Assembly (NCBI RefSeq): GCF_965233615.1
Contig: NZ_OZ247495.1
Source of the DNA: Pelagibius sp028280305
GTDB lineage: Bacteria > Pseudomonadota > Alphaproteobacteria > Kiloniellales > Kiloniellaceae
Length of the DNA: 64,000 nucleotides
Direction: 5' to 3' (one strand)
Shown: positions 1 to 7,603 of the stretch, in pieces
Position numbering within the stretch: the stretch's first letter is position 1
Layout of the letters: every line of letters begins with the position of its first letter
Program-made: the position numbers and the translations under genes
Notes under the pieces: generated by a model
What the model was told of the DNA's origin: nothing
Databases searched by the model: none
What the model saw: only the letters and a program-made list of their open reading frames with translations

Positions 1-301
1 GCCGACCCTGGCCTCCGACGATCAGTTCCGCGAGACTTTCGACGAGGCGCTGTCCTACTTCGTGGGCGGCGACATTTCGGAAGACAGCGGTTTTGCGATC
101 AAGCCCTGGCGGCAGGTGCGTTTCGGCGAGCAGCAGATCATTCTGAACGGCGAGACGGCTTTTGCGATGGGCAACTACTACTTCACGCCCACCGATTCCG
201 ATGCGGAGACAAAGGTGGAGTACACCTTTGGCTACATAAAGGACGATGACGGTCGGCTGCGTATCAGCGTCCACCACTCCTCTGTGCCGTTTCAGAACTA
301 G
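1..301 (+). CDS. NTF2/SnoaL-like protein, 3' end only
   Basis: This is the C-terminal part of a gene whose start lies before the window; the frame is open from base 2 to the TAG at 299-301. The visible 99 residues end in a beta-rich stretch with FGYIKDDDGRLRISVHHSSV. Alternating strands closing on a VHHSSVP-type motif are typical of the SnoaL/DUF4440 NTF2-like fold, small cone-shaped domains used as ligand-binding or association modules. Its specific role cannot be told from the fragment. It is convergent with the GntR regulator, with only 6 bases between them. Confidence 0.6.
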   Translation, partial: PTLASDDQFRETFDEALSYFVGGDISEDSGFAIKPWRQVRFGEQQIILNGETAFAMGNYYFTPTDSDAETKVEYTFGYIKDDDGRLRISVHHSSVPFQN

Positions 302-307
302 AGCGGC

Positions 308-1045
308 TTAGGCTTCCTCGCCGCTGCCTTCGAAAGTTTCGCTGACATTGGCCCAGGTGCTGCCCAGGTGACTGCGCAGGATCTTTGACAGCGCCGCGCC
401 GTCGCGCGCCCGCAGGGCGGCAAGGATCGCCTCATGCTCCTCGATCGCCACGTCCCACTTGGTGTTGCGGCTGTTGGAGCGGTAACGTACCCGGTAAAGC
501 CGGGCGTTTATGCGGGCGTGGGTTTCGATCAGGCTGGCATTGCCGCTGATGGCGACGATGGCCTTGTGGATCTGCTGATTGGCCTTGAAGTAGGCGAGGC
601 GGTCTTTGCGCGCGTAGGCCGCCAGCATCTCGTAGTGCAATGCCTGCACTTCGTCCAGGTCTGCGGCGTTGGCGCGCGCGCAGGCCAGCTCCCCGCCCAG
701 GGCTTCCAGCACACCCAGCACCTGCAGCAGGTCCTGTACCTCCGTCGGATCGGGATTGGAGACCACGGCACCGCGGTTGGGGAACAGTTCCACGAGCCCT
801 TCGGTGGCCAAAACCTTCAAGGCTTCGCGCAGCGGGGTGCGGGAGACCTGCAGCCGTTCCGCCAGGGCACGCTCACGAATGCGCTCCCCCGCGGGCAGGG
901 CGTCCTGCGCGATCAAATCGCGCAGGCGGTTGGCGACGCTCTTGGTCAGGGGTTCGCCGGGCTCCGCCGCGCTCGCGCGCGCCTCCTGCGGCATCTCCTG
1001 CTGTGCCTCAAGCGCCGCCGAATCGGCTGTGTCGTCCTGGCTCAT
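308..1045 (-). CDS. GntR family transcriptional regulator, FadR/FCD type
   Basis: DNA-binding regulator of 245 residues. A winged helix-turn-helix spans about residues 35-95 (key stretch VSRTPLREALKVLATEGL), followed by an all-helical FCD ligand domain. The three histidines expected to hold the FCD metal are visible at about H160, H204 and H226. The open frame runs further upstream from a TTG at 1117, but the ATG at 1045 is preceded by GAGGAAG and is preferred. It is transcribed away from the TRAP/acid-sugar operon and probably controls it and itself through two palindromes in the shared promoter region. The effector is probably a sugar acid or a product of the operon (inference). Confidence 0.9.
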   Translation of the reverse strand: MSQDDTADSAALEAQQEMPQEARASAAEPGEPLTKSVANRLRDLIAQDALPAGERIRERALAERLQVSRTPLREALKVLATEGLVELFPNRGAVVSNPDPTEVQDLLQVLGVLEALGGELACARANAADLDEVQALHYEMLAAYARKDRLAYFKANQQIHKAIVAISGNASLIETHARINARLYRVRYRSNSRNTKWDVAIEEHEAILAALRARDGAALSKILRSHLGSTWANVSETFEGSGEEA

Positions 1046-1113
1046 CTTCCTCGGATCGTCCGGAATTCCTGCTGTCCGTTCTAGAGGTTGGAAGCGATGG
1101 CGTCCACGGCCTT

Positions 1114-1135
1114 TCAAAATGGTATGCCATTTTGA
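1114..1135. promoter_or_regulatory. GntR-type operator 1 (palindrome)
   Basis: A perfect inverted repeat with 9-base arms, TCAAAATGG and CCATTTTGA, around the centre TATG. The core TGGTATGCCA resembles operators of FadR-subfamily GntR proteins. It lies about 70 bases upstream of the GntR start, and a second similar site overlaps the promoter of the TRAP operon. Confidence 0.65.
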
Positions 1136-1269
1136 GCGATCTGTCTTTGGCTACTTTTCAATCTGGAGGATGTTATCTGACCTGTACCGAGTGGATACAG
1201 TAAAATATTGAAAAACAACAATTTGTAGAATGTGTCGATGCTTGATCCTCCGGATTATTGCCGGGAGAG

Positions 1270-1302
1270 TTGACAGCGATGCCCAGATCATTTTGTATAC
1301 CA
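1270..1302 (+). promoter_or_regulatory. Sigma-70-like promoter with overlapping GntR-type operator 2
   Basis: TTGACA at 1270-1275 is a perfect -35 box, followed after 17 bases by a weak -10 TTGTAT at 1293-1298. The operator-like sequence TTGTATACCA (1293-1302) overlaps this -10 and shares its core with the palindrome at 1114-1135. A repressor bound here would block transcription of the TRAP operon that starts at 1349. The -10 match is only 3 of 6, so the exact start is uncertain. Confidence 0.55.
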
Positions 1303-1348
1303 TTCATAAATCAATAATCCGATCACTCGGAATTACGGGAGGAAGGCT

Positions 1349-2353
1349 ATGAAGCCGCTCAAGCTATTCGGTGCCAAGTCACTGTTTTGGGGCGCTGCCG
1401 CCCTGGCGCTGGTCGCCGCCATCAACACCGCGCCGGTCCAGGCCGAAGAGGAAATCATCTTCGGCATTTCCGCGCCTGCGGGTTCCCTGCAGCAGTTGAC
1501 CTCGGCGGAATTCACCCGCCTTGCCAACAAGCGTCTTGCCGGCAAGGCGACGGTGAAGCTGTTCGATTCCGCCCAGCTCGGCAAAGACAAGGAGCTGATG
1601 CAGAAGCTGAAGCTCGGCTCGGTGCACATCGCCCTGCCGTCGTCGATCATGTCATCCGTGGCCGATGAATTCGCGCTCTTCGACATGCCGTTCCTGGTGA
1701 AGGACCGGGCCCATCTGGCGCGTATCGAGAACGAAGTCTTCTGGAGCGATGTGGCGCCCACGGCGGAAGCCAAAGGCTACAAGGTGCTGGCGCTTTGGGA
1801 GAACGGCATCCGCCACATCAGCAACAATCTGCGTCCGATCAACACCCCGGCCGATTTGGAGGGCGCCAAGATCCGCACGCCGAAGTCCAAGTGGCGGGTG
1901 AAGATGTTCACCGAGTGGGGCGCCAACCCGACGCCGATGTCCTTCTCCGAGGTCTTCGTTGCTTTGCAGACCGGTGTGATCGAGGGGCAGGAAAACCCCT
2001 ATACCAACATCTGGTCGGCCAAGTTGTCGGAGGTGCAGAAGTACCTCTCGGTCACCGGCCACGTCTATTCGCCGGCTTACCCGACCATGGGCAAGGCCGT
2101 TTACGACAAGATGGACCCGGCAATCCGCGCGGTGCTGGAGCAGACCGCCAGGGATGTCGCCGTCTGGGCCCGCTTCACCGGCGCCGCCGGCGATGCCGAC
2201 TTTCAGAACAAGCTCGTTACCGCCGGCATGACCTTGAATGTCGCCGATCGCGAGTCCTTCGTTTCCGCGTCGAAGCCGATCTATGCAGAGTTCGCTTCGG
2301 AAGTACCTGCCGGCCAGGGTCTGATCGACGCAGCCCTGGCGCTTGCCGAATAA
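1349..2353 (+). CDS. TRAP transporter substrate-binding protein, DctP family
   Basis: Periplasmic solute receptor of a tripartite ATP-independent transporter, 334 residues, the usual length. An N-terminal signal peptide (hydrophobic stretch at about 10-29, ending PVQA before EEE) is clear. The DctP hallmark arginine sits in AKIRTPKSKW, and the ligand-hinge motif GVIEGQENPYTNI is present, so the ligand is expected to be a carboxylate. GGGAGGAAGG precedes the ATG. The gene heads an operon with DctQ, DctM and sugar-acid enzymes, which suggests an aldonate-type or related organic acid substrate (inference). A strong hairpin terminator follows it, as often seen where the receptor must be made in excess over the membrane subunits. 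Confidence 0.95.
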   Translation: MKPLKLFGAKSLFWGAAALALVAAINTAPVQAEEEIIFGISAPAGSLQQLTSAEFTRLANKRLAGKATVKLFDSAQLGKDKELMQKLKLGSVHIALPSSIMSSVADEFALFDMPFLVKDRAHLARIENEVFWSDVAPTAEAKGYKVLALWENGIRHISNNLRPINTPADLEGAKIRTPKSKWRVKMFTEWGANPTPMSFSEVFVALQTGVIEGQENPYTNIWSAKLSEVQKYLSVTGHVYSPAYPTMGKAVYDKMDPAIRAVLEQTARDVAVWARFTGAAGDADFQNKLVTAGMTLNVADRESFVSASKPIYAEFASEVPAGQGLIDAALALAE

Positions 2354-2376
2354 CTGAACCTTTTCCCTGAGGTTGC

Positions 2377-2407
2377 CCCCGGCCCGGTGAAACGGGCCGG
2401 GGTTTTT
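2377..2407 (+). terminator. Hairpin terminator or attenuator after dctP
   Basis: A perfect 10-bp stem, CCCCGGCCCG (2377-2386) with CGGGCCGGGG (2393-2402), loop GTGAAA, then five T. Lying between the receptor gene and the membrane-subunit genes, it probably sets a high receptor-to-permease ratio by partial termination. Confidence 0.85.
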
Positions 2408-2427
2408 CCTCCCGACGTTCTCTAGAG

Positions 2428-2991
2428 ATGGGCATGATGTCTCTGGCCGGCCGCGTATTGCATCGTCTTCTTGAAGTCGTCACCATCGGTTTGCTGGTTC
2501 TCCTGGCGCTGCTGGTGGTCGCGGCGGTCACCTTCCGCTATGGCCTGAACTCCTCGCTGCCGTGGTACGACGAGGTGGCTTCGGTCCTGCTGGCCTGGAT
2601 CACCTACTACGGCGCCGCCCTCGCGGCCCTGCGCCGCGGGCATCTGGGTTTCTCCGGCCTGGTGCTGAGCCTGCCCCTGCTGCCGCGCAAACTGCTTTTC
2701 ATCCTCGCCGAACTGATCGTCTACGCGGTCTTTATCGCCATGGCCTGGGCCGGCTGGGTGGTCTTGGGTGTGATGGCGGGGGAGACCCTGGTGTCCCTCG
2801 ACTGGATCCCTTTGCAGTTCACCCAGTCCGTCGTGCCAATCGGCTGTGCGCTCTTTGTTTTGGCACAGATGCTCTCCACGCCGGAGGCCTGGGCCCGTAA
2901 CCTGGCCGGCTACGATGCCGAGGCAGAAGAGATTGAAGCGGAGATCGCCAAGGCCGAAAGCGCCATTGCGGAGAGGGAGTCCGGGCGATGA
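2428..2991 (+). CDS. TRAP transporter small membrane subunit, DctQ family
   Basis: Small integral membrane component of the TRAP transporter, 187 residues. Four hydrophobic helices are visible, and the DctQ signature region FRYGLNSSLPWYDEVASVLL lies in its usual place after the first helix. The C-terminal tail (residues about 160-187) is charged and glutamate-rich, likely a cytoplasmic helix. It overlaps the DctM gene by 4 bases (ATGA), indicating translational coupling. It works with DctM to import the ligand delivered by the DctP receptor using the sodium gradient (family knowledge). Confidence 0.93.
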   Translation: MGMMSLAGRVLHRLLEVVTIGLLVLLALLVVAAVTFRYGLNSSLPWYDEVASVLLAWITYYGAALAALRRGHLGFSGLVLSLPLLPRKLLFILAELIVYAVFIAMAWAGWVVLGVMAGETLVSLDWIPLQFTQSVVPIGCALFVLAQMLSTPEAWARNLAGYDAEAEEIEAEIAKAESAIAERESGR

Positions 2992-4271
2992 CGGCACCGT
3001 TTATCCTGATGGGCCTTCTGGCCCTGATCCTCATCAACGTGCCGATTGCCGTGGCCATCTGCGCGGTGGCGCTGATCGGCATGGTGGCCGCTAGCGGCGA
3101 ACTGGGCCTCTACAACGCCGCCCTCACGCTGTTCGACGGTGCGACCTCCTTTCCGCTGATCGCCATTCCGCTTTTCATCCTGGCCGGGGCATTGATGAAC
3201 ACCGGCGGCATCTCGCGGCGGCTCATCGCCTTCGTCTCGGCGCTGATCGGCTTTGCCCGCGGCGGCCTCGCCATGGTGAACGTCGGGGTCTCGCTGTTCT
3301 TTGCCGAGATTTCCGGTTCCGCCGTTGCCGATGTGGCGGCGATCGGCTCGGTCCTCATTCCGGCGATGAAGGAGCGGCGATACAAGCCGGCTTTCGCCGC
3401 CGCCGTTACCTCTTCCTCGGCTTCCCTGGCGATCATCATCCCGCCGTCGATTCCGATGATCCTCTACGGCGCCATGGCGGACACCTCCATCGTCCAGCTT
3501 TTCGTGGCCGGGGTCATCCCCGGCCTGCTGGGCGGCTTTGCCATGCTCTGCCTCTGCTACTGGTTTGCCCGGCGCTACAACCTGCCGCGCGAGGAAGCCT
3601 TTTCCTTGCCGCGCCTGGGCAAGGCGGCGCGCGAGGCCTTCTGGGCGCTGCTGCTGCCGGTGATCATCCTGGGCGGTATCTTCGGCGGCATCGTGACGGC
3701 GACCGAGGGCGCGGGCCTGGCGGTGGTGGCCGCACTCCTCATCGGCGGCCTGATCTATCGCGAACTGAAGCTGAAGGAACTCTACGGCGCCCTCATCGAA
3801 GGCGTCACCCAGACCTCTGTGGTGATGCTGCTGGTCGCCACCTCCGCCGTGCTGGGCCTGCATCTGACGGAGATCGAGCTGCCGCAGAATCTGGCCCGCG
3901 CCATCACCGAGGCGACGGACAACAAGTATGTCGTCCTGATCCTGCTGAACATCCTGTTGCTGGTGATGGGCATGTTCCTGCATGGGGCGGCGGCGATCAT
4001 TCTGGTGGTGCCCATCGTGCTGCCACTGATCCATGCCGTCGGCATCGACCCGGTGCACTTCGGAATCATCCTGACCCTGAACCTCGCCATCGGGCAGCAG
4101 ACGCCGCCGGTCGCCAGCGTGCTGGTCACCGCCTGTTCCATCGCCAAGACCGACATCTGGACGACCACCCGGACCAACCTGCCCTTTATCGCCGTGCTGG
4201 CGGTGATGGTGCTGCTGGTCACCTACGTGCCCGCCATTCCCATGACCCTTGTTGAAATCTTTTATCGTTAG
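2988..4271 (+). CDS. TRAP transporter large membrane subunit, DctM family
   Basis: Main transport subunit of the TRAP system, 427 residues, about 12 hydrophobic segments. Family features include the N-terminal run of helices after MTAPFILMGLLALIL, the loop GSAVADVAAIGSVLIPAM, and the mid-protein SLAIIIPPSIPMILYG motif typical of the ion-transporter superfamily. It is coupled to DctQ upstream by a 4-base overlap and followed 8 bases later by the PdxA-like gene, so import and catabolism are in one transcript. Confidence 0.95.
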   Translation: MTAPFILMGLLALILINVPIAVAICAVALIGMVAASGELGLYNAALTLFDGATSFPLIAIPLFILAGALMNTGGISRRLIAFVSALIGFARGGLAMVNVGVSLFFAEISGSAVADVAAIGSVLIPAMKERRYKPAFAAAVTSSSASLAIIIPPSIPMILYGAMADTSIVQLFVAGVIPGLLGGFAMLCLCYWFARRYNLPREEAFSLPRLGKAAREAFWALLLPVIILGGIFGGIVTATEGAGLAVVAALLIGGLIYRELKLKELYGALIEGVTQTSVVMLLVATSAVLGLHLTEIELPQNLARAITEATDNKYVVLILLNILLLVMGMFLHGAAAIILVVPIVLPLIHAVGIDPVHFGIILTLNLAIGQQTPPVASVLVTACSIAKTDIWTTTRTNLPFIAVLAVMVLLVTYVPAIPMTLVEIFYR

Positions 4272-4279
4272 GACCCGAG

Positions 4280-5287
4280 ATGAAACCCAAGATCGCCTTG
4301 GTGCAGGGAGACGCAACGGGTATCGGCCCGGAGCTGATGGCCAAACTGCTGGTGCAGCCCGAGGTTCGCAAAGCCGCCGATATCCTCGTGCTTTCCGACA
4401 TCGGCGTCTTTGCCGCCGGTTGCGCCGTTGCCGGAGAGGACATCGTCTTCCGCCGGATCGCGGCGGCGGATGAGGCGGACTGGTCCGAGGGCGAGATAAA
4501 TCTTCTCGATCTGCCGGACGAGGCTTTGCAGGCGGTCACGCCGGGCAAGGTCTCGACCGTTGCCGGTCAGGCGGTGCTGAACGGTTTCGGCCGGGCACTG
4601 GATCTCTGCAAGGCGGGCGGGGCTGACGGGCTCTGTTTCATGCCCTTCAACAAGGAGGCCATGCACCTGGCCGGCCTGGGCGAGGAAGATGAGACTCAGT
4701 GGGCCCGTACGCGCATCGGCCATCGTGGCCGGGTCAGCGAGTTCAACGTCATCGATGGCATGTGGAATGCCCGGGTGACGTCTCATGTGCCTTTGGGCGA
4801 AGTGTCCGGGCGCTTGTCGGAGGATGAAATCGTCGCCTCGGTGAAGCTGGCCGACCAGACGCTGAAGGAAGCCGGTTTTGCCCGTCCGAAGATCGCCGTG
4901 GCCGCGCTCAACCCCCATGCCGGCGACGGCGGCAAGATCGGCCGCGAGGAGATCGAGATCATCGCGCCGGCGGTTGAGCGGGCGAAGGCGCTGCAGATCT
5001 ACTGCGACGGTCCCTTTCCCTCCGACACCCTCTATCTGAAGGTGCGCGACGGCGCTTACGACTGTGCGGTCAGCATGTATCACGACCAGGGGCAGATTGC
5101 GATCAAGCTGCTTGGTTTTGACAAAGGCGTCTCGGTGCTGAGCGGCCTGCCTTTCCCCATGACGACGCCGGCCCACGGCACCGCTTTCGATATCGTCGGG
5201 CAGAACAAAGCCAATGTCGAACCGGCGCGGCGCGCCTTCATGATGTGCGCCGAAATGGCCGCCAACCGCCGCGAAGACGCAGCCTGA
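4280..5287 (+). CDS. PdxA family dehydrogenase, probably a catabolic paralogue
   Basis: A 335-residue NAD-dependent metal-binding dehydrogenase of the 4-hydroxythreonine-4-phosphate dehydrogenase family. The three metal-binding histidines are visible in RVTSHVPLG, SMYHDQGQ and TTPAHGTAFD. The segment that in true PdxA carries the AGHTE motif reads LAGLGEEDETQWARTRIGHR instead. With its place between a TRAP transporter and a sugar-acid dehydratase, this points to a catabolic role on a hydroxy acid or its phosphate (PdxA2-like, or a diol dehydrogenase) rather than vitamin B6 synthesis. That is inference; no kinase that would make a phosphorylated substrate is nearby. Confidence 0.85.
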   Translation: MKPKIALVQGDATGIGPELMAKLLVQPEVRKAADILVLSDIGVFAAGCAVAGEDIVFRRIAAADEADWSEGEINLLDLPDEALQAVTPGKVSTVAGQAVLNGFGRALDLCKAGGADGLCFMPFNKEAMHLAGLGEEDETQWARTRIGHRGRVSEFNVIDGMWNARVTSHVPLGEVSGRLSEDEIVASVKLADQTLKEAGFARPKIAVAALNPHAGDGGKIGREEIEIIAPAVERAKALQIYCDGPFPSDTLYLKVRDGAYDCAVSMYHDQGQIAIKLLGFDKGVSVLSGLPFPMTTPAHGTAFDIVGQNKANVEPARRAFMMCAEMAANRREDAA

Positions 5288-5298
5288 GAGCCCCTGGC

Positions 5299-6468
5299 AT
5301 GAAAATCACAAAGATCCGTACCCGTGTCTTGCAGTGGAACGGCAAGACCGTGCCGCCGCAGCCCAACTTCTGCACCAATGCTTCCGATGCGCTTTACGAG
5401 CGCGGCGACGCCATGGGTTCCTTCCGTTTTCACGAGTGGTTGGTCTGCGAAGTCGAGACCGATGAGGGGCTGGTCGGCATCGGCAATGCCGCCCTGGCGC
5501 CGCAACTGGTGAAGCAGTGCATCGATCTCTACCTGGCGCCCCTGGTGACCGGCGAGGACCCTTTCGACTACGCCTATCTCTGGGAGAAGATGTACCGCCG
5601 CACTCTTGCCTGGGGCCGCAAGGGCGTCGGCATGACGGCGATCTCCGCCGTCGACATCGCGATCTGGGACCTGATGGGCAAAGCCACCGGCAAGCCGGTT
5701 TTCAAGCTGCTCGGCGGGCGCACCAAGGAGCAGATCCCGGTCTATGCCTCCAAGCTCTACGCCGACAAGATCGAGGTGATGCAGGCCGAGGCCCAGAGCT
5801 ATGTCGACCAGGGCTTCACCATGATGAAGATGCGCTTCGGCTGGGGACCCAAGGATGGCCCGGCGGGCATGCGTGAGAACGTGAAGCGCGTCGAGGCCCT
5901 GCGTGAGGTCATCGGCTACGACCGCGACCTCATGCTGGAATGCTACATGGGCTGGAACCTGGATTACGCCAAGCGCATGATCCCGCGCCTTGCGCCCTTT
6001 GATCCGCGCTGGCTGGAGGAACCGGTGATCGCCGATGACCTGCACGGCTATGCCGAACTGAACGCCATGGGCATCCCGATTTCCGGCGGTGAGCACGAAT
6101 ACACGCTCTTCGGGTTCCGCCAGTTGCTCGACCTCGGCGCTGTCAGCGTCATCCAGTACGACACCAACCGGGTCGGCGGCATCACCGCGGCGCAGAAGAT
6201 CAATGCCCTGGCGGAGGCCTATCAGGTGCCGGTGGTGCCCCACGCCGGGCAGATGCACAACTACCACCTGACCATGGCCAATCTGAACTGCCCGATTTCC
6301 GAGTTCTTCCCGGTCCACGATGTCGAGATTGGCAACGAACTGTTCTACTATGTCTTCCGCGGCGACCCGGAGCCCTCGAACGGCTTCATCGATCTTGCCG
6401 ACGACAAACCGGGTCTGGGTCTGGAGATTGCCGAGGATGCCCTCGATGATTTCGCCGTGATCGAATAG
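5299..6468 (+). CDS. Enolase superfamily sugar-acid dehydratase (MR/MLE group, rhamnonate dehydratase-like)
   Basis: Expected to abstract the proton alpha to a carboxylate and dehydrate a sugar acid to a 2-keto-3-deoxy acid, using Mg2+. The 389-residue protein starts at the ATG at 5299 (MKITKIRTRVLQW); a longer frame upstream runs into the PdxA-like gene. N-terminal NFCTNASDALYERGDAMGSF, the FGWGPKDGPAGM loop, metal ligands around LECYMGW, WLEEP and GGEHEYT, the catalytic His in VVPHAGQMH and the Glu in SEFFP match the L-rhamnonate dehydratase subgroup. The first metal ligand is Glu (LECYM) where related enzymes often have Asp. The true substrate is undetermined. Confidence 0.88.
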   Translation: MKITKIRTRVLQWNGKTVPPQPNFCTNASDALYERGDAMGSFRFHEWLVCEVETDEGLVGIGNAALAPQLVKQCIDLYLAPLVTGEDPFDYAYLWEKMYRRTLAWGRKGVGMTAISAVDIAIWDLMGKATGKPVFKLLGGRTKEQIPVYASKLYADKIEVMQAEAQSYVDQGFTMMKMRFGWGPKDGPAGMRENVKRVEALREVIGYDRDLMLECYMGWNLDYAKRMIPRLAPFDPRWLEEPVIADDLHGYAELNAMGIPISGGEHEYTLFGFRQLLDLGAVSVIQYDTNRVGGITAAQKINALAEAYQVPVVPHAGQMHNYHLTMANLNCPISEFFPVHDVEIGNELFYYVFRGDPEPSNGFIDLADDKPGLGLEIAEDALDDFAVIE

Positions 6469-6479
6469 GGGGAGCAGTT

Positions 6480-7478
6480 ATGCGGTTGGTTCAGTTTGTT
6501 TCACAGAACGGTGCGCGCGCGGTGGCGGTCGCCGGGGAAGACGGTGCGACGCTGCGGCTGCTCGATGGTGTCGAGCGGGTCTACGACTTGGCAAACCAGG
6601 CCATCGACAAGGACGTGAGCCTGGCGGCGCTGGCCCAGGAACTGGCCGGTGATAAGACGGAAGACTATGACGCCGTGGTGGCGGAACGCCGTCTCCTGGC
6701 GCCCCTGGATCATCCCGACGATGCCCATTGCCTGATCACCGGTACGGGTCTGACGCACCTGGGCAGCGCCGATGCCCGCGATTCCATGCACAAGAAGGTG
6801 GCTGAAGCGGGGGAGGCGGCGCTTTCCGACTCCATGAAGATGTTCAAATGGGGCATAGACGGCGGCAAGCCCGCTGAGGGCGCTGTCGGCGTGCCGCCGG
6901 AATGGTTCTTCAAGGGCGACGGCGGCATCGTCGCGCCGCCGGAACAGGCCTTCGGCATGGTCGACTTCGCCGAGGACGGCGGCGACGAGGCCGAACTGGT
7001 CGGACTCTATGTCATCGCCCCGGACGGCAGCCCGCGGCGCATCGGTTTTGCCCTGGGCAACGAATTCTCCGACCACGTGATCGAACAGCAGAACTATCTC
7101 TATCTCGCCCACTCGAAGCTCAGGCCCTGTTCCTTCGGGCCGGAACTGCTGCTCGGCGAAGCGCCGGACGATATCCAGGGCAAAGCCCGCATCCGGCGCG
7201 GTGCAGAGGTGATCTGGGAAAAGCCCTTCGGCACCGGCGAGGCCAACATGAGCCACACCATCGCCAACCTGGAACACCATCACTTCAAGTATGCCCAGCA
7301 CCGCCGGCCCGGCGACGTGCATGTGCATTTCTTCGGCGCGGCTGTCCTCAGCTTCCCCGACGGCATCAAGCCGCAGGAAGGCGACGTCTTCGAAATCGAG
7401 GCCCCACTCTTCGGCCGCCCCCTGCGCAACCCCCTGATGATGACGGGCAGCGGCTCTGCCGCCGTGACGGCGCTTTAG
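6480..7478 (+). CDS. AraD1/GguC family protein (FAH-like fold)
   Basis: A 332-residue protein resembling GguC/AraD1, a branch of the fumarylacetoacetate hydrolase fold seen beside sugar and sugar-acid transport genes. Visible are the opening MRLVQFVSQNGARAVAVAG, the central DEAELVGLYVIAPDG, and GFALGNEFSDHVIEQQNYL, which carry the acidic metal ligands of FAH proteins. FAH-fold enzymes cleave, hydrate or dehydrate 2-keto-3-deoxy acids, which fits as the step after the upstream dehydratase. It starts 11 bases after that gene, behind a GGGGGAGC ribosome site, and closes the operon. Confidence 0.82.
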   Translation: MRLVQFVSQNGARAVAVAGEDGATLRLLDGVERVYDLANQAIDKDVSLAALAQELAGDKTEDYDAVVAERRLLAPLDHPDDAHCLITGTGLTHLGSADARDSMHKKVAEAGEAALSDSMKMFKWGIDGGKPAEGAVGVPPEWFFKGDGGIVAPPEQAFGMVDFAEDGGDEAELVGLYVIAPDGSPRRIGFALGNEFSDHVIEQQNYLYLAHSKLRPCSFGPELLLGEAPDDIQGKARIRRGAEVIWEKPFGTGEANMSHTIANLEHHHFKYAQHRRPGDVHVHFFGAAVLSFPDGIKPQEGDVFEIEAPLFGRPLRNPLMMTGSGSAAVTAL

Positions 7479-7497
7479 CCGGGCAAGGTTGCACGAC

Positions 7498-7588
7498 ACC
7501 CTTCGAGACGGCCCTTTAGGCCTCCTCAGGGTGAGGCGAGGTGTTGGAACATCGACCTCATGCTGAGGAGCGAAGCGTCTCGAAGCAT
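7498..7588. repeat. Dispersed palindromic repeat, family A copy 1
   Basis: Intergenic element bounded by CCTTCGAGACG and CGTCTCGAAG, with inner CCTCCTCAGGGTGAGG and CTCATGCTGAGGAG. Related copies lie at 13584-13692 and 54983-55076. It can fold into a long hairpin and separates the convergent acid-sugar operon and MttB-family gene, so it may help terminate both. Confidence 0.75.
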
Positions 7589-7603
7589 GCGGTCGAAGCC
7601 GCC

